Source: Girardinichthys multiradiatus (lineage: Eukaryota > Chordata > Actinopteri > Cyprinodontiformes > Goodeidae). From it: DNA of 64,000 bases. Positions within the stretch are counted from its first letter, which is position 1; every line of letters starts with the position of its first letter. Shown in pieces: positions 1 through 11,210 of this stretch. The DNA is taken from contig NC_061815.1 of assembly GCF_021462225.1 (NCBI RefSeq), positions 48,609,873 to 48,673,872 on the forward strand. Direction: 5' to 3'. The notes under the pieces were generated by a model that saw only the letters and a list, made by a program, of their open reading frames with translations, was not told the origin of the DNA and did not search any database. The translations under genes and the position numbers were made by a program.

Positions 1-257
1 TTTGGTGAGGAACGTTGTCCAAGGCGTTGAAGTTTGAAGAAACGTCCACAGTCTTTAAACGGTTAGCTACAGCTAACCTCCTTAGCTGTGGGGAGTGGCG
101 GCTGTTCTGTCGGCCGGCTGTTATCGTAACCACGGTGATGCGGCTCCTGTTGTCCTTCTCTCAGGCAGGAAAACCGCTTCACTCGGCTTGAAGAGACAAC
201 GTCTCTACTGGGTACTTCTCTGGGACAGTTTGCTTCTGCAGTCCTCAGAGAGAAAGT
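1..257 (+). other. possible 5' non-coding exon with splice donor
   Basis: This stretch is richer in G+C and CpG than what follows. It ends in a sequence that fits a vertebrate splice donor (AAA|GTAAGC around 252-260), after which the DNA becomes AT-rich. That would suit a 5' untranslated first exon of a host gene reading rightwards, or the edge of a promoter, but no coding frame or downstream exon can be matched to it. It could equally be an old repeat. Confidence 0.15.
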
Positions 258-720
258 AAGCAATGCTTATACCTTAATTTACCCCTTTTTATGAATGAAT
301 ACCGGATTCTTTCAACAGTAATTAATCAGTACATAACTTAGCGCATATGATTGATGATCGTATGACATTTGGATCCAGTTTGAAGAGTTTGTCTTTTTTG
401 CCAGCAGAGACATTAGCGCACTTGCCTCCCCTATCCAGGGTCCCGCAAAGAGGGACAGTGGAAGAGATCAAATCATTGGAAAGGTGGGTGCTTTTATACA
501 GCCAGTGGCATCATGGGAAGTCAGCTGCTACCCCACCCTTTTCCTCAGTTGCTGGAAGTAGGTTAATGCAATTTATTTTGGAAGTTCCAGGAAAGTCTGT
601 ACTGGCCTTTCATGTTGTAGCCATGGCTGTGGGTCCCAGCATCTGCTTGACCTTGCAAGGTCACAGTGGTCATGGGGCAACTGTGCAAACTCCATGCAGA
701 AAGATTCCATGCCAGAACTC
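258..720. other. unassigned sequence before LTR fragment
   Basis: No recognisable gene. A 135-codon open frame spans 347-754 on the plus strand but resembles no family I know, and its last part runs into the LTR fragment in a different frame from the LTR's own ORF. It may be 5' U3 sequence of a diverged LTR of the same family, or unrelated DNA. Confidence 0.2.
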
Positions 721-1300
721 GATTATTGAAATTATTATGTGTTGCCAAATTTAAGCTGTTACTTACCCCTGCAAAAGCGATACTAATTAAAAAAAGCATA
801 TAAAATTCTAGATAAATCGTGGACATCCAATTATTTGAGTCACCTTATTTTTGGTTTTTTTGTTGGTGGTAAAAAGTCTTGTTGCCTGGTTTTAAGAGAT
901 TTTAGGAAGTTTTTATAGGTTGCCTTAGCCAAGCTTTTTGAAACGGTGCCCCTGGGGCTCGTGCCAAGTCACTAAAATTAACCTAGCCCAAGATCCAGTT
1001 GTAATATTAGGGAATGAGCAGCCATTAACAGAAGTGACTGTCAAGGAGTGGATGACTACTGTGGGCTACTCAGTCATCCAGGCTACCAGTTGAAGAAGGG
1101 TGAGACTTTTGGATGCAGGCTTTCAGAGGCTAGGCGAGTCATTTCCCGACACCAGCTTAAACAGAACTTTCAGTAAACCTGCTTAGTAAGATCTTTCAGG
1201 TTTAGGGAAGTTCGGACCCATTGGGTGGAGAGCTGGATTGAGCAATCCCCTTAGAAATAGGGAAGTAGGAGGGAGGGGTTAACTTATCGGACAACGAAAC
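721..1300 (+). repeat. truncated LTR of the ERV2 family (copy 1)
   Basis: This block is the reverse complement of 24383-24960 and of 38564-39150, with many substitutions. Because 38564-40555 can be identified as the 3' LTR of provirus ERV2, this is a fragment of the same LTR family in plus orientation: the end of U3, a TATA-like box at 799-805, and about 500 bp of R/U5 ending in GACAACGAAAC near 1300. The first 1.4 kb of U3 is missing or unrecognisable. No internal retroviral sequence adjoins it, so it is either a broken solo LTR or one side of a deleted provirus. Confidence 0.75.
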
Positions 1301-2869
1301 CTGGTAGCACTCCAATGTTTCAGCTTGAAGCACACATTATGAGTGTAACAGATAGAGAAAGCCTGAATACAGTTTTGGTAAACAATATTCTTTAACATCA
1401 TAACTAGGGACAATGAGTGACATAGATGTAAACTATTAAACTTCATAGATGGATATAATGAAGTACCATGTGAGCAAATAAAATGGTCTCCTTAGGAAAA
1501 TTTAACATCTCAAATTTCCTAAACGTTTCTGTTGTCAAAACTGAAGCTGGTGCCTTGTATAAACACTAAAATATTTTGTGGTGGGTGTTTGTAAATATGG
1601 AACACTAACTGGCCCATCTGGCCCATCTGTTCTTACTCTTGCAAGAATGTGTGCAGTGGTATGCTGAATCAAGACTTCTCAGGTCTAGAGTGGCATTATC
1701 TTTGGATTAAATGAGGGTTTTGCTTTATTACATTTTATATTTTCACAAGCTTTTCACATAAAGGTTACAGTTTCTAAATTGTTTCAAAGAAAACCTAATT
1801 TTTAAGGACCATTAGAAAAATGACTTGTTAAGATGGATATTGTTTCCATGCGATGTTGCCAGGGCCACCACCTGTACCATAATAAGGAAAAGTGTTGTGA
1901 TGGACTGTTGCAGCTGCAGCTACTGATGTTCACCTTGAGATGAGGGTCACATTCCTGCCTCACAATCCATAAAGGAGCCAAAATAGTCTCTCCTCCAGAC
2001 AGACACAACCCCTTTTACATCAAAGTAGAACAACATTGTCAGACAGATACTTTTCTGCTTTAACAACATAAATGAACATGTACCATATGTAGAACAACAT
2101 TGACAAGCATGTAGCATGCAGAGAAGAATGGCAAAAGAAGCTAATTAAACTACAAACACATCTAGTTTGAGTAATGTGTATTAAGAAACTGCCTCTAAAC
2201 AGAAAAATAAAAATAAGTTTTTTTATTATTGGATGAACCTCTTGAAAGGCAATCAATGAATACAAATGTAAAAATTTATTATCCTCACAGTTTGGTCAAT
2301 AAAAAGTAGACACAGACAAACTCACATTCAAATACTCATTCATTCATTTTTATATGTATAAAAGCAATTTCTTTGGTTATGTCTTGTGGGATAAGGAAAC
2401 TTAAAAAATGACCGTCCTGGCTCAGAAAGAATTGGAAAAATGCAACTTGTATCATTAATCAGTAAGTCCCTCGAATCTTTATAAATCAGCAACAACACTT
2501 GGCTTCCAGTTGTGAGCTGATCCTTAAATGATGTGGAAAAAAAACTTGTTTTTTCAATGTGTGTATTGTCAGAATATTGAGATGAAGATTGCCTCAATGT
2601 CATGTTGTTGAATTGAGGTAAGGATTTAGATCTGCATAAAAATGGTCCAGCATTTTCAGGTTTTCAGTAATCTTCCTGACGGAGGAACCCTGAGTTGTAA
2701 CTATGGTATTGTGCATCTGATTTCATTGTGCTTTGAACAGATTTAAGAAGTCATGCACTGTATTCAACTAAGCAAGAAGAAAATACTTTATTTGCTCTTG
2801 ACGTTCTGTTTCATCTGGGAATATGCATTCACAGACAATAATTAGCATTTGGTGTTTTTTTAAGAGAAA
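1301..2869. other. AT-rich sequence, no feature seen
   Basis: AT-rich sequence with only short open frames and no family match by eye. A near-tandem GGCCCATCTG duplication at about 1611-1630 is the only structure I noticed. Confidence 0.3.
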
Positions 2870-3270
2870 TGCTTGAGTTGTCATTGGTGCCGTGCCAGCT
2901 TTCTGAATAGACGTTTTACTGTCATCATCAATGATTTTATCTCCATCTCTGCTGACCTTCCCTGGGGGGTACCACAGGGTTATGATCTTGGACCTTTTTC
3001 TTTCCTTTTTACCTCCTGCCACTTTGTAGTGTTGCATCATATTAAATGTTATATTGCAGACTGTTCTGCCCCTCCTTGACTGCCTTGTGGACATAATGAG
3101 ATGGCACTGAATTGTGAGGTTTTTAATGAGAACAAGACAAAATTCTTCTTTTTCAGTCCTGCTGGCACCAGCAGGAACCCTTGTATTGATTTTCTTTAAT
3201 GCAGTGGTCAAATTCCAGCTTTTTTCCAGTTGAAGCAGTTCTAAGATAGATTAGATAGATTCCGTGGGTT
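2870..3270 (+). pseudogene. LINE reverse transcriptase fragment
   Basis: A short plus-strand frame (2873-3079) contains the RT-type motif WGVPQG followed by LGPFSF, as in blocks upstream of the catalytic YADD box of L2/CR1/Rex-type non-LTR elements. About 50 codons later another frame reads NENKTKFFFF, matching the segment that follows the catalytic box in the same enzymes. The catalytic box has been lost and the frame is interrupted by a stop at about 3077. It is a short, old, dead remnant without identifiable ends. Confidence 0.6.
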
Positions 3271-4170
3271 CCTTGATACTTTTGTGTGTTTTTGAATTTT
3301 ATTGTTGCATATGTTTGACTTTGTTTGTGCAAATTCCAAACTATTTGGTCAGGTTGTGCATTTAGGGGTACTTCTTTGTCTTCAAGTCTTTCATTTGACT
3401 CTCACAATAAGTAGAGCACTCTGTAACCAATCAGCATGTTTGTGCAGTTGACACCAATTAAATTCAAAACTACAACTGGTATTTGATTTACTTAAAAACT
3501 GTTCCAATTATGTTATTAGTTATATTAGTTATTCCAAATAGTATGTTATTAAACAGTTGTAACCAAAAGATAGAGTTTAACACTTATATGCAAAATATAA
3601 TTAGGATAAACTATATTAAATGTCAATCCCTTCCAATGGGAGCTTGGTATGTCCGTTAGCTAATGTGACTGTTAGCATCTCTCAGAATACTTGAGATATA
3701 AACTGACTGAAATGGACTTGTTGACACCTCAGAGTTACTTTAATGAGATGCTCTCATGTGTCAGACGTTCATGTAAAGACTCCAGGCATCTTTTTGAATC
3801 AAAATTCTCATTTTTTGTTGAGTCAAACCATTTTTTCCCAAAAGGTTTAGGCCAGACACGGGTGAACTGCAGTACATGTTTTAAGTGTTATGACCATAGA
3901 TGAGTTCAAGTGATTTATTTACCTTTTCAAAAAGAAGATGCTGAGTTCACATTTCATCGTCTGTGGATGGCTGCATTGAAGATGTTGTTTGGTTCCTGTT
4001 CTATGTAGAGCTCCTACTGAGCTCTTGGAGTTTGGCAAAGCAGCAATGTTGGTTGACCTAAAAGGCTCTGCTTTCAGTGTACTAGCTTAACAATATCACA
4101 TAGACTCTAAACTTAGAAGTATAGTGCTTGTATATTTTATTAGCATTCTGTCATCTTTAAGTGCTAGTGA
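3271..4170. other. AT-rich sequence, no feature seen
   Basis: Unassigned AT-rich DNA forming the original target region of the large nest that starts at 4171. The 70-codon frame at 3691-3903 has no recognisable motif. Confidence 0.3.
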
Positions 4171-4175
4171 AAGTA
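4171..4175 (+). repeat. left target-site duplication AAGTA of solo LTR
   Basis: AAGTA here matches AAGTA at 16365-16369, immediately right of the solo LTR at 15538-16364. The two copies are about 12.2 kb apart because the Tc1 element later inserted into the TA of this copy. The order of events follows directly: LTR first, then Tc1 at the LTR edge. Confidence 0.75.
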
Positions 4176-4523
4176 CAGTACAGACCAAAGGTCTGGACAC
4201 ACCTTCTCATTCAAAGAGTTTTCTTTATTTTAATGCCTATGAATATTGTACCTTCACACTGAAGGCATCAAAACTATGAAATAACACATGTGGAATTATG
4301 TACTGAACAAAAAAGTGTGAAACAACTGAAAATATGTCTTATAATCTAGGTTCTTCAAAGTAGCCACCTTTTGCTTTGATTACTGCTCCGCACACTCTTG
4401 GCATTCTGTTGATGAGCTTCAAGTGGTAGTCACCTGGGGTTGGGACCATCAGTTGTGTTGTGCAGGAGGTGGATACAGTACACAGCTGATAGTCCTACTG
4501 AATAGACTGTTAGAATTTGTATT

Positions 4524-5050
4524 ATGGCAAGAACAAAGCAGCTAAGTAAAGAAAAACGAGTGGCCATCATTACTTTAAGAAATGAAGGTCAGTCAGTCCG
4601 AACAATTGGGAAAACTTTGAAAGTGTCCCCAAGTGCAGTCGCAAAAACCATCAAGTGCTACAAAGAAACTGACTCACATGAGGACTGCCCCAGGAAAGGA
4701 AGACCAAGAGTCACCTCTGCTGCGGACGATAAGTTCATCCGAGTCACCAGCCTCAGAAATCACAGGTTAACAGCAGCTCAGATTAGAGAACAGGTCAATG
4801 CCACACAGAGTTCTAGCTGCAGACACATCTCTAGAACAACTGTTAAGAGGAGACTGCGTGAATCAGGCCTTCACGGTAAAATAGCTGCTAGGAAACCACT
4901 GCTGAGGACAGGCAACAAGCAGAAGGGACTTGTTTGGGCTAAAGAACACAAGGAATGGACATTAAACCAGTGGAAATCTGTGCTTTGGTCTGATGAGTCC
5001 AAGTTTGAGATCATTGGTTCCAACCACCGTGTCTTTGTGCGGCACAGAAG
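4524..5050 (+). pseudogene. Tc1-like transposase, N-terminal part
   Basis: 175 codons before the provirus junction. The N-terminal ~110 residues form the paired-like double helix-turn-helix that binds the inverted repeats, with a linker GRPR motif at residues 59-62 between the two helical subdomains. The catalytic domain begins after residue 130, and the first acidic residue of the DDE triad is D157 in LWSDESKF. The open frame then runs into retroviral LTR sequence for about 50 meaningless codons (to 5207). The other half is at 14876-15359, in a compatible frame once the provirus and its duplication are discounted. Confidence 0.93.
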
Positions 5051-5171
5051 TGTCAGGTTCAAACAACCTAAAATACTTATAACATCCCAAAAAAGAAGAG
5101 AAAGACAAAGAATTAGATACCTTACTCACTGTGAGGAGAACGGACAGAGACGTGCTTCAGTTACAAATCTC
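5051..5171 (-). repeat. ERV1 3' LTR remnant (outer 121 bp)
   Basis: These 121 bp match 11036-11157 of the other LTR with about a dozen differences, then similarity stops abruptly after a shared stretch around ACAAATCTCCT. Only the R/U5 side of the 3' LTR is left. U3 and most of env appear to have been lost in one deletion joining env sequence at about 5172 to the LTR. Confidence 0.8.
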
Positions 5172-5763
5172 CTGTCATATTTATACATGTGTAGTTTCCA
5201 GTGGTGACCCGTTTATGGAATACTGGTTTGTTCTTATCTGCTCTAATTACAGGAAAATCAAAATCCCAGTGCTGACATGTTTCAATAAATTAGTTTGATT
5301 CATCACTTCCATCACACAGGATTGTGGTATCAAAGCTGGAATTATTTGTAACAAAAGCCTGGGACCCATACACACAACACAATCTCTTTTAGTCGTTAGT
5401 TAAATAATCCTGTCCTTTCCTTCCTCGTTTGGTCAAGCTAATGAGTGGGATCAGCACCACAGCTATGGTATTAGATTTCACGCACACTTGAATGCCATAA
5501 GTATAAGAAGTCTGTTTAGTACACATAGTTAGGTTATCTTGCCTTCCTTGATTTAGCGCTACTTGTTTCATATGACTCATAACAGGTGTTATTACATTCT
5601 TATTTATCTTGACTGGTTCCCAGAGGTACCAGAAAAATAAGAAAATCAATACAAGGAAAAATATAAATGTCCAGCAACGGACTGCATTGCTAATCCATCT
5701 AAGAGTCATTTTGGCTGAAATTTTGACTCCTCTAAGTGGTTCCACTGTCTTATTTTTCTTCAA
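5172..5763 (-). pseudogene. env: ERV1 env leader and start of surface domain
   Basis: A 124-codon minus-strand frame (5763-5389) starts where the integrase frame ends, overlapping pol as in many retroviruses. Residues 1-30 are basic and hydrophilic, and residues 31-48 are a strong membrane segment, giving an uncleaved or late-cleaved leader like that of a type II membrane protein. Downstream to 5172, stop-interrupted frames keep Asn-X-Ser/Thr sites and cysteines typical of a glycosylated surface domain. The fusion and anchor regions are absent, removed by the deletion that reached the LTR. Confidence 0.6.
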
Positions 5764-6480
5764 TGACTTTTGGGTCTCTCCAGCCTCTAAATGTCTGGGT
5801 CCACCCTATTATCAGTCTGTAAATCACTTCCCCTGGCGGAGCTTTCAACCGAAAGACCTTTTTACAATGTGTAAGGTGAATCCAGTTTGATCTCTCAGCT
5901 ATTTTTACTGCTGTAGGAGTGGTTAATAATACCTAATATGGGTCCTCCCACTTAGGTGAATACCAATGTTTCTTTTTTACACTCCTCATTAACACCCAGT
6001 CTCCTCGTTCCACTAGTTGGTTTTCCTGCTGAGAAATAGAACATTCCTAATTCATTTGAATTTGTTTCTGTTGCTTTTCTAACATACTCCTCATATAATC
6101 AGCTAGGTTGGCTTCTTCATCTAACTCCCGCTGATTTTTAAACTGTGGTAATCTGTATGGTCTTCCAAATAACGTTTCATAGGGTGTTAACCCCGAGGTG
6201 CTTGTACTGTTTAGTTGGAAATAGTTCTATCATTTAGAAAATGCATCAATAATGACTAAACAGAACTTTTTCCCTTCATTGTGGTTTAACTCAATAAAAT
6301 CCATAAGAATTGTTTAAAAAGGGTATCTTGGTTTTGGAAATTGTTCCCTTCATGGTCTTAAATTCCCTTGTGGATTATGTTTTGCACATGTTAAACATGT
6401 TCTACAAAAAGTTTTTGAATAAGAATTAAATCCATATGTTGTATAATATTTATGTATCTGTCCTACCATTCCTCCCTGTT
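5740..6480 (-). pseudogene. pol: ERV1 integrase remnant
   Basis: Three integrase pieces can be read on the minus strand: the CxxC half of the zinc-binding domain (CRTCLTC, about 6380-6420), the first catalytic aspartate in a MDFIEL context (about 6275-6305), and the C-terminal domain (about 5745-6190, with YETLFGRP and a later KWED segment). The core around the second Asp and the Glu of the D,D35E triad is missing between about 6190 and 6240, so the gene has an internal deletion as well as several stops. The C-terminus overlaps the env start. Confidence 0.75.
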
Positions 6481-6871
6481 GAGACATTGTGAAACACGAT
6501 GGCTCAATATTGCCGCCCATTTATATAGGTTCTTTGGTAGGACAGGTTTATTATCTGGTCAAATATAGATTTAATCTTTTAATGCAGCTTCATGTTTTTT
6601 CCACATTGCTATCTCCTGTGGTGGACTTTGTTGTAGCATTTCTTTTAACACTGTATCTTTCATCACTACTGCATATCCTGTTTGTGTCTTCCCTCTCTCA
6701 TCTTTTTTGGAGAAATCATTCACATACTATTTCGTGATCCTGCAAATCATTTCTAGTTTTTGCTTCTTTTTCTGCTAATTCTTGACAATCATGTTGAATT
6801 CCATCTTCAGGGGTGGGTAACAATGTTGCTGAGTTTAAAGTGGTGCACCTTTCTATAGTTAAGTGTGGTTG
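6481..6871 (-). pseudogene. ERV1 RNase H/integrase linker, heavily decayed
   Basis: The minus strand lies between the RNase H frame and the integrase zinc domain and should hold the RNase H C-terminus and the integrase N-terminus. I can read only scattered codons and no intact motif. The plus-strand frame 6489-6737 is antisense and hydrophobic by composition, and not a gene. Confidence 0.4.
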
Positions 6872-7387
6872 TCACAGTAAAATTGACATGCAGGACAAAT
6901 GTCTCGCAGGTGATAGAAAGGTCATATTTGTTTGCAGTAATAATGCTGAAACTGCATGGGGAACTCTTAAGGTTAAAGGGTGAAATAACACTATTGTAGC
7001 ACTAACTTCAACTGCCATTGAGGCTGCAATTACAGCTCTCACACAATATGGTTGCGCACACGCAACACTATCTAGTTTTGAAGAGAAATAGGCTATTGGT
7101 TTCATTTTATCTCCATGTTGTTGAACCAGAACTGAAGTCATAAAACGTCCCTTGCAATCTAGCATCTGAACAAACCGTTTACTATAGTCTGGTAATGCTA
7201 AAGCAGTACTAGAAACTAGAACTTGTTTTATGTTGGTAAATGCTTCTTCTGCTTCTACACTCCATTTAAGTTCAGACGTCATTTTCAGCTCTTCCTCATA
7301 CATTATTTTGTTTAATGGAGCTACTATTTCTGCATAATTTGGCACCCAGTTTCTACAATAATTAGTTGGTCCAAGGAAGGACATCAT
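6872..7387 (-). pseudogene. pol: ERV1 RT connection and RNase H domain
   Basis: A 171-codon frame opens with SFLGPTNYCRNWVPNY, the conserved post-thumb segment of retroviral RT, followed by a KWSVEAEEAF-like connection segment and an RNase H-like start (MLDCKGRFMTSVLVQQ, where retroviruses usually have an Asp-containing strand). The last ~50 residues are probably out of frame. It continues the pol frame from 7437-7661 after a short interruption. Confidence 0.75.
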
Positions 7388-7436
7388 TTGCTTTTTTGTT
7401 ACTGGTTTTGGAGCTTGTAATATTGCAGTCTTTCTT

Positions 7437-8183
7437 CTACAATTGTGCGTCCCCCTTGTGGTCTAGGTATTTAACCTCATTTTTACACAATTGAAGTTTC
7501 TTTTTACAGACTTTGTGTCCCTCATCTGCTAAATGGTTTAATAATGCTATTGTGTCATTTTTACAGGTCTCCTCATCAGGAGAGGCTAATAGCACATCAT
7601 CAACATATAGTAAAACCTGACTACCTCCTGGAGGGTCAAACCTGGCCATGCTTGCACTCATTACCTGAGAGTATATAGTTGGACTTTCACAGTAGGCTTG
7701 AGGTAGTCTGGTATAAGTATATCTTTGTCCCTCAAAGGTGAATGCAAACCAGAACTGACTATCTTTATCTACAGGTACAGAGAAAAATGCATTGCTTATA
7801 TCAACTACAGTAAATATTCTAGCATCTGGTCTTAGGGAATTTTATAATGTATACGGATCAGGAACACATGGTGCTCTCTGAATAACTGCATTATTAACTG
7901 TCTGTAAGTCTTGTACCATGCGCCATCCTGTTGATGGAGCTTGTTTTTTAACTGGGAAAATGGGGGTGTTACATGGTGAGTCCTCGCATTTTATTTTCAC
8001 CCCTGCAGTTATTAAATCCTTTATTACTGGTTTTATTCCTTCACGTGCATCATGTTTCAAAGGGTACTGTTTTACGCTGGGCCTGTATTCTGTTTTTGCT
8101 CTAATTTGGACAGGTAACACTGCTTTTACTAAGCCTACATCAGTAGGGTCTTTTGACCATACAGTATCAGGGACTGCACTCAA
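7437..8183 (-). pseudogene. pol: ERV1 reverse transcriptase
   Basis: The RT finger/palm region is split over frames 8183-7842 and 7661-7437, with a readable but interrupted segment between. Recognisable parts are KQYPL and SPCNTPIFPVKK in the fingers, a VQDL motif, VPDPYTL, the FTVVDISNAFF strand carrying the first catalytic aspartate (about 7795), and YVDD with two catalytic aspartates (residues 19-22 of the second frame). These are gamma/epsilon-type signatures, distinct from the YIDD of ERV2. At least two breaks make it non-functional. Confidence 0.85.
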
Positions 8184-8280
8184 GAACTGTTCCTCCTGTT
8201 CAGTAAGAAATATTTCTCATTGTTGCTTTGTATGCAAATGTATCCCTTCTTGTACGGTCACTGTCCAAAACAATAATTTT

Positions 8281-9054
8281 CTAGTTAATCCTGTGGATGC
8301 AATAGTTTCTGTATTCATTGTTGTTACAAACCAGTCCATGACATCTTTTTCCCATATCATGCCACTTGAATTCTTTATTCTTGAATAAAGATATGTGTGG
8401 AGGTGTCCACATGTTGCAGAGCTTCCTAGTGTCTTCTGCTAACATTACTTCAGCAACTGACGTACTCTTCCCATCTGCATAAACATAAGTTACCATGACT
8501 TTGGTAGTGGTTACTTTAGTTAATGCTTCTCCATAAGTTTTATCTAGTCCAGGAGTATTTTTATACCACATGGTAATATGTAGATCATCTGGTGTCATCT
8601 GATCTTGTAGTCGAGTAATGACATTTCTTCCTTCTGTTAATAAAGCTGTCCCTACGTCTAGGGGTGGCTTATTTGGAACATCCAGTGAGTAGTGGTAATA
8701 AGGTGGTCTCACTCCTTTTAACACGAAATAATCTCCTTGGCTGAGTTCTGCTTTTCTCTTTACTACAATATGTTCTTCTGAGGTTGGAATTAATGCTAAC
8801 CCCAGATGTAGTAATCCATCTCGTCCCAATAGATTCACCGGACACTCAGGGAACATTAGAATAGATAGCTGACATGACTGTCCATTGGGATCTCTTATCC
8901 AAACTGGTTCAGACTCACAGACTTGTGTCAATTTCCCACTAGCTGACCTTACTGTTATTTGCTGATCACTAAGTCTGGAATTTGGGATTGTTTCTCTACA
9001 GGTGGTCCTGCATGCTCTGGTATCACAAAGAAAAGTAATTGATTTTCCATTCAA
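8281..9054 (-). pseudogene. pro: ERV1 protease and pol N-terminus
   Basis: A 257-codon frame. Residues 8-14 hold the retropepsin active site as CDTRA, where families have D-T/S-G, so the invariant glycine is arginine. Residues 75-80 (LLGRDG) match the conserved C-terminal retropepsin motif, supporting the call. The rest (to residue 257) is a linker before RT whose function I cannot assign. A stop separates it from RT. Confidence 0.8.
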
Positions 9055-10990
9055 CAGTAAGGTAACTTCAGGTTTTATGCTATCTAGGGAGAGAAGGTCC
9101 TAGACATTTAGGAGGACATCTTGCCCCTGTGTTTTTTGGTTTTTTGTTTATATCGGTGTCTGAGGTTCTAGGAACAATTTCACTTGTTTTCTGTCCTAGT
9201 CATGCTGAATCATTATTTCTCTGTTCAGGACAGTCTCTGATCAGATGTCCTTCTTTTCCACAACACCAACACCCTGAGGTGTATTGTCTGTAGTTTCCTC
9301 TGCCTACTAAATCCTCCACTTCTTCTGTTGTTCTGATAATAAATCTGTTCTTCTTCTTACTGAAAAAAGGTGCTGGCTATCTTTTTTTGTTTTTTATCCT
9401 TCATTACTCTTTCTGCATGGAGGGCATGATTTACATAGTCTTCTAGATTTGCTGTGGGGAACCCTATAAAATGTCTCCTTACCCAGGTATTAATTGCATC
9501 CCTGGAACCAGCATGTAGTGCATTTTTTTTAACTGCTGTTAATAAGCTCCTTGCTCGTTTTCATCTTCTTGTAGACCACTATGTATTTTAAACACTTTTG
9601 TCAGTCTAATCCTATATTCTTCAAAATGCTCTTCCTCTTTTGTTTCACTCTGGCTATTTCTGCGTAGTCAGCTCTGCATCTGTATCTAACTGTAAGCCTA
9701 TCGATTAATCCCCTCACTCTGTTTGTTCTGCTGTTAAAAAGAGTAAAATATTTTCTAAGGTTACTCAAAGAAAAACCGTGTCATGCCTTGAACCTCCGTG
9801 ACAAGCTGTATCAACAGCCTCCAGTGTCTCAAAACAATAATAATAAAAAATAAACACAAATAAAACATACATGAGGTACAGCCATGGTGGGGATGGATTT
9901 ATTCACCAAAGGGAATCATTTTAGCCCATCTTATCCTGTCAAACCTCATCAGATCTTTGGCACAAAACAAAAACTTTCCACCTACTCTTTTTACTCCCTT
10001 TCTTTTGTCCTGCTGTTCTACTTTGCAAGTCCATTAAAAATTACTTCTTAGCCCTCTGACCTTTTCTGCTTTCCACAAAAACGTCCATTCTTATCTCCTG
10101 CATCACATCTCTCTCTTTTTAGTTACTTTTAACCAATAATCTACATCCTCATAACCTTCTTTGTCCATTTTTCTTGAATCACGTTTACTTTTAATGTACT
10201 TTTAATTATTGCATCCTATAGATTAACTAATTTTTTAGAGTTTAAACGACCATCATAATTATATGTGGTTATCCATTTATCTAAATATTTTAATTTTAAT
10301 ATTTTAATTTGATCCTGTGCTTCTATAAATTTCCAATCTTTGCATCGTTATTCATTTTTAAGTTTATTTTTACTCGCCCCTTTTCCCTTTTTTTTTTTTT
10401 TTATTTGGTCCAGTATCTCAATACCTAGGGTATTCTAAATGCTGGGCTATTCTGCTCAGTAGGGTGACAGAAAATCTCCTTTTGTGGTAATTCTCACTTC
10501 AACTCTTTCGAGTGGAGAATTCTTGCCTTTGCATCCAAAAACGTTAGTCACTTTCAATCCCACTGCTTTGGTATGAGGCAAAATCTAGTGGTTTAAATCC
10601 TCCATTCATTTCTCACATGCACACATTTTAAACGCGGAATTTTCTTAGTATTTTTGTTTAAAATACTTAAAGGCGGACTCCGTTGTCCTTGAAACATGGA
10701 ATTTTTAGTATTTACTTCTTAATACTTTTCCAGGACTCCGCCGTCCTACTTTTTCCTGTTAGGGCCTAAGATTCACAGGGTTTTATTTTACGCAATGACC
10801 CCCAGTCATTCGTCACACTTTTTAATCCAAACTCAACTCACCACTTTGTCTTCTCCTCTCTCTCAGAGTTCCGTCAGCCGTCAGACCCCAGCGGGCAGGC
10901 CGAGGTCCAGTCCCGGAATGGGTCTGTGAGTCTCCCTGATGAAGCCTGCCGTGCGCACGGTCTTTACTGGAATCCACCAACCCGCTGGAA
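9055..10990 (-). pseudogene. gag: ERV1 gag remnant with one zinc knuckle
   Basis: Between the protease and the primer binding site the minus strand has no long open frame, but a clear CCHC zinc knuckle reads at 9271-9230 (C-X2-C-X4-H-X4-C, containing CWCCGKEGHL), marking the nucleocapsid end of gag just before protease. Upstream decayed frames presumably represent capsid and matrix. A T-run at about 10388-10402 and numerous stops show strong decay. Confidence 0.75.
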
Positions 10991-11008
10991 TCATCAGGCG
11001 TATTTGGA

Positions 11009-11028
11009 ATCCGGCTCTCGAAGGACCA
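11009..11028 (-). other. ERV1 primer binding site, tRNA-Tyr-like
   Basis: Directly inside the 5' LTR, the plus strand reads like a tRNA 3' end: ATCCGGCTCTCGAAGGACCA. Its minus-strand complement beginning TGGTCC is the primer binding site. The terminal 11 nt match the acceptor end I know for vertebrate tRNA-Tyr (TCGAAGGACCA), and the rest fits with a 2-nt TC insertion. The match is by eye. Confidence 0.7.
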
Positions 11029-11210
11029 AATTAAAGTCAGGTTCAAACAACCTAAAATACTTATAACATCACAAAAAGAAGAGAAAGACAAAGAATTAGT
11101 TATTTTACTCGCTGCGAGGAGAACGGATAGAGATGTGTTTCAGTTACAAATCTCCTACCGCTCTGAAAACCATCTGTCCGTACCTCGTTCGTTCGTTCGT
11201 CGTCTTCCGC

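Noticed and set aside
347..754. 135-codon plus-strand frame
   Set aside because: No family match; it ends inside the LTR fragment in a frame different from the LTR ORF.
11001..11028. tRNA gene (tRNA-Tyr 3' end)
   Set aside because: Only the 3' end is present, at the inner edge of an LTR; it is a primer binding site, not a tRNA gene.
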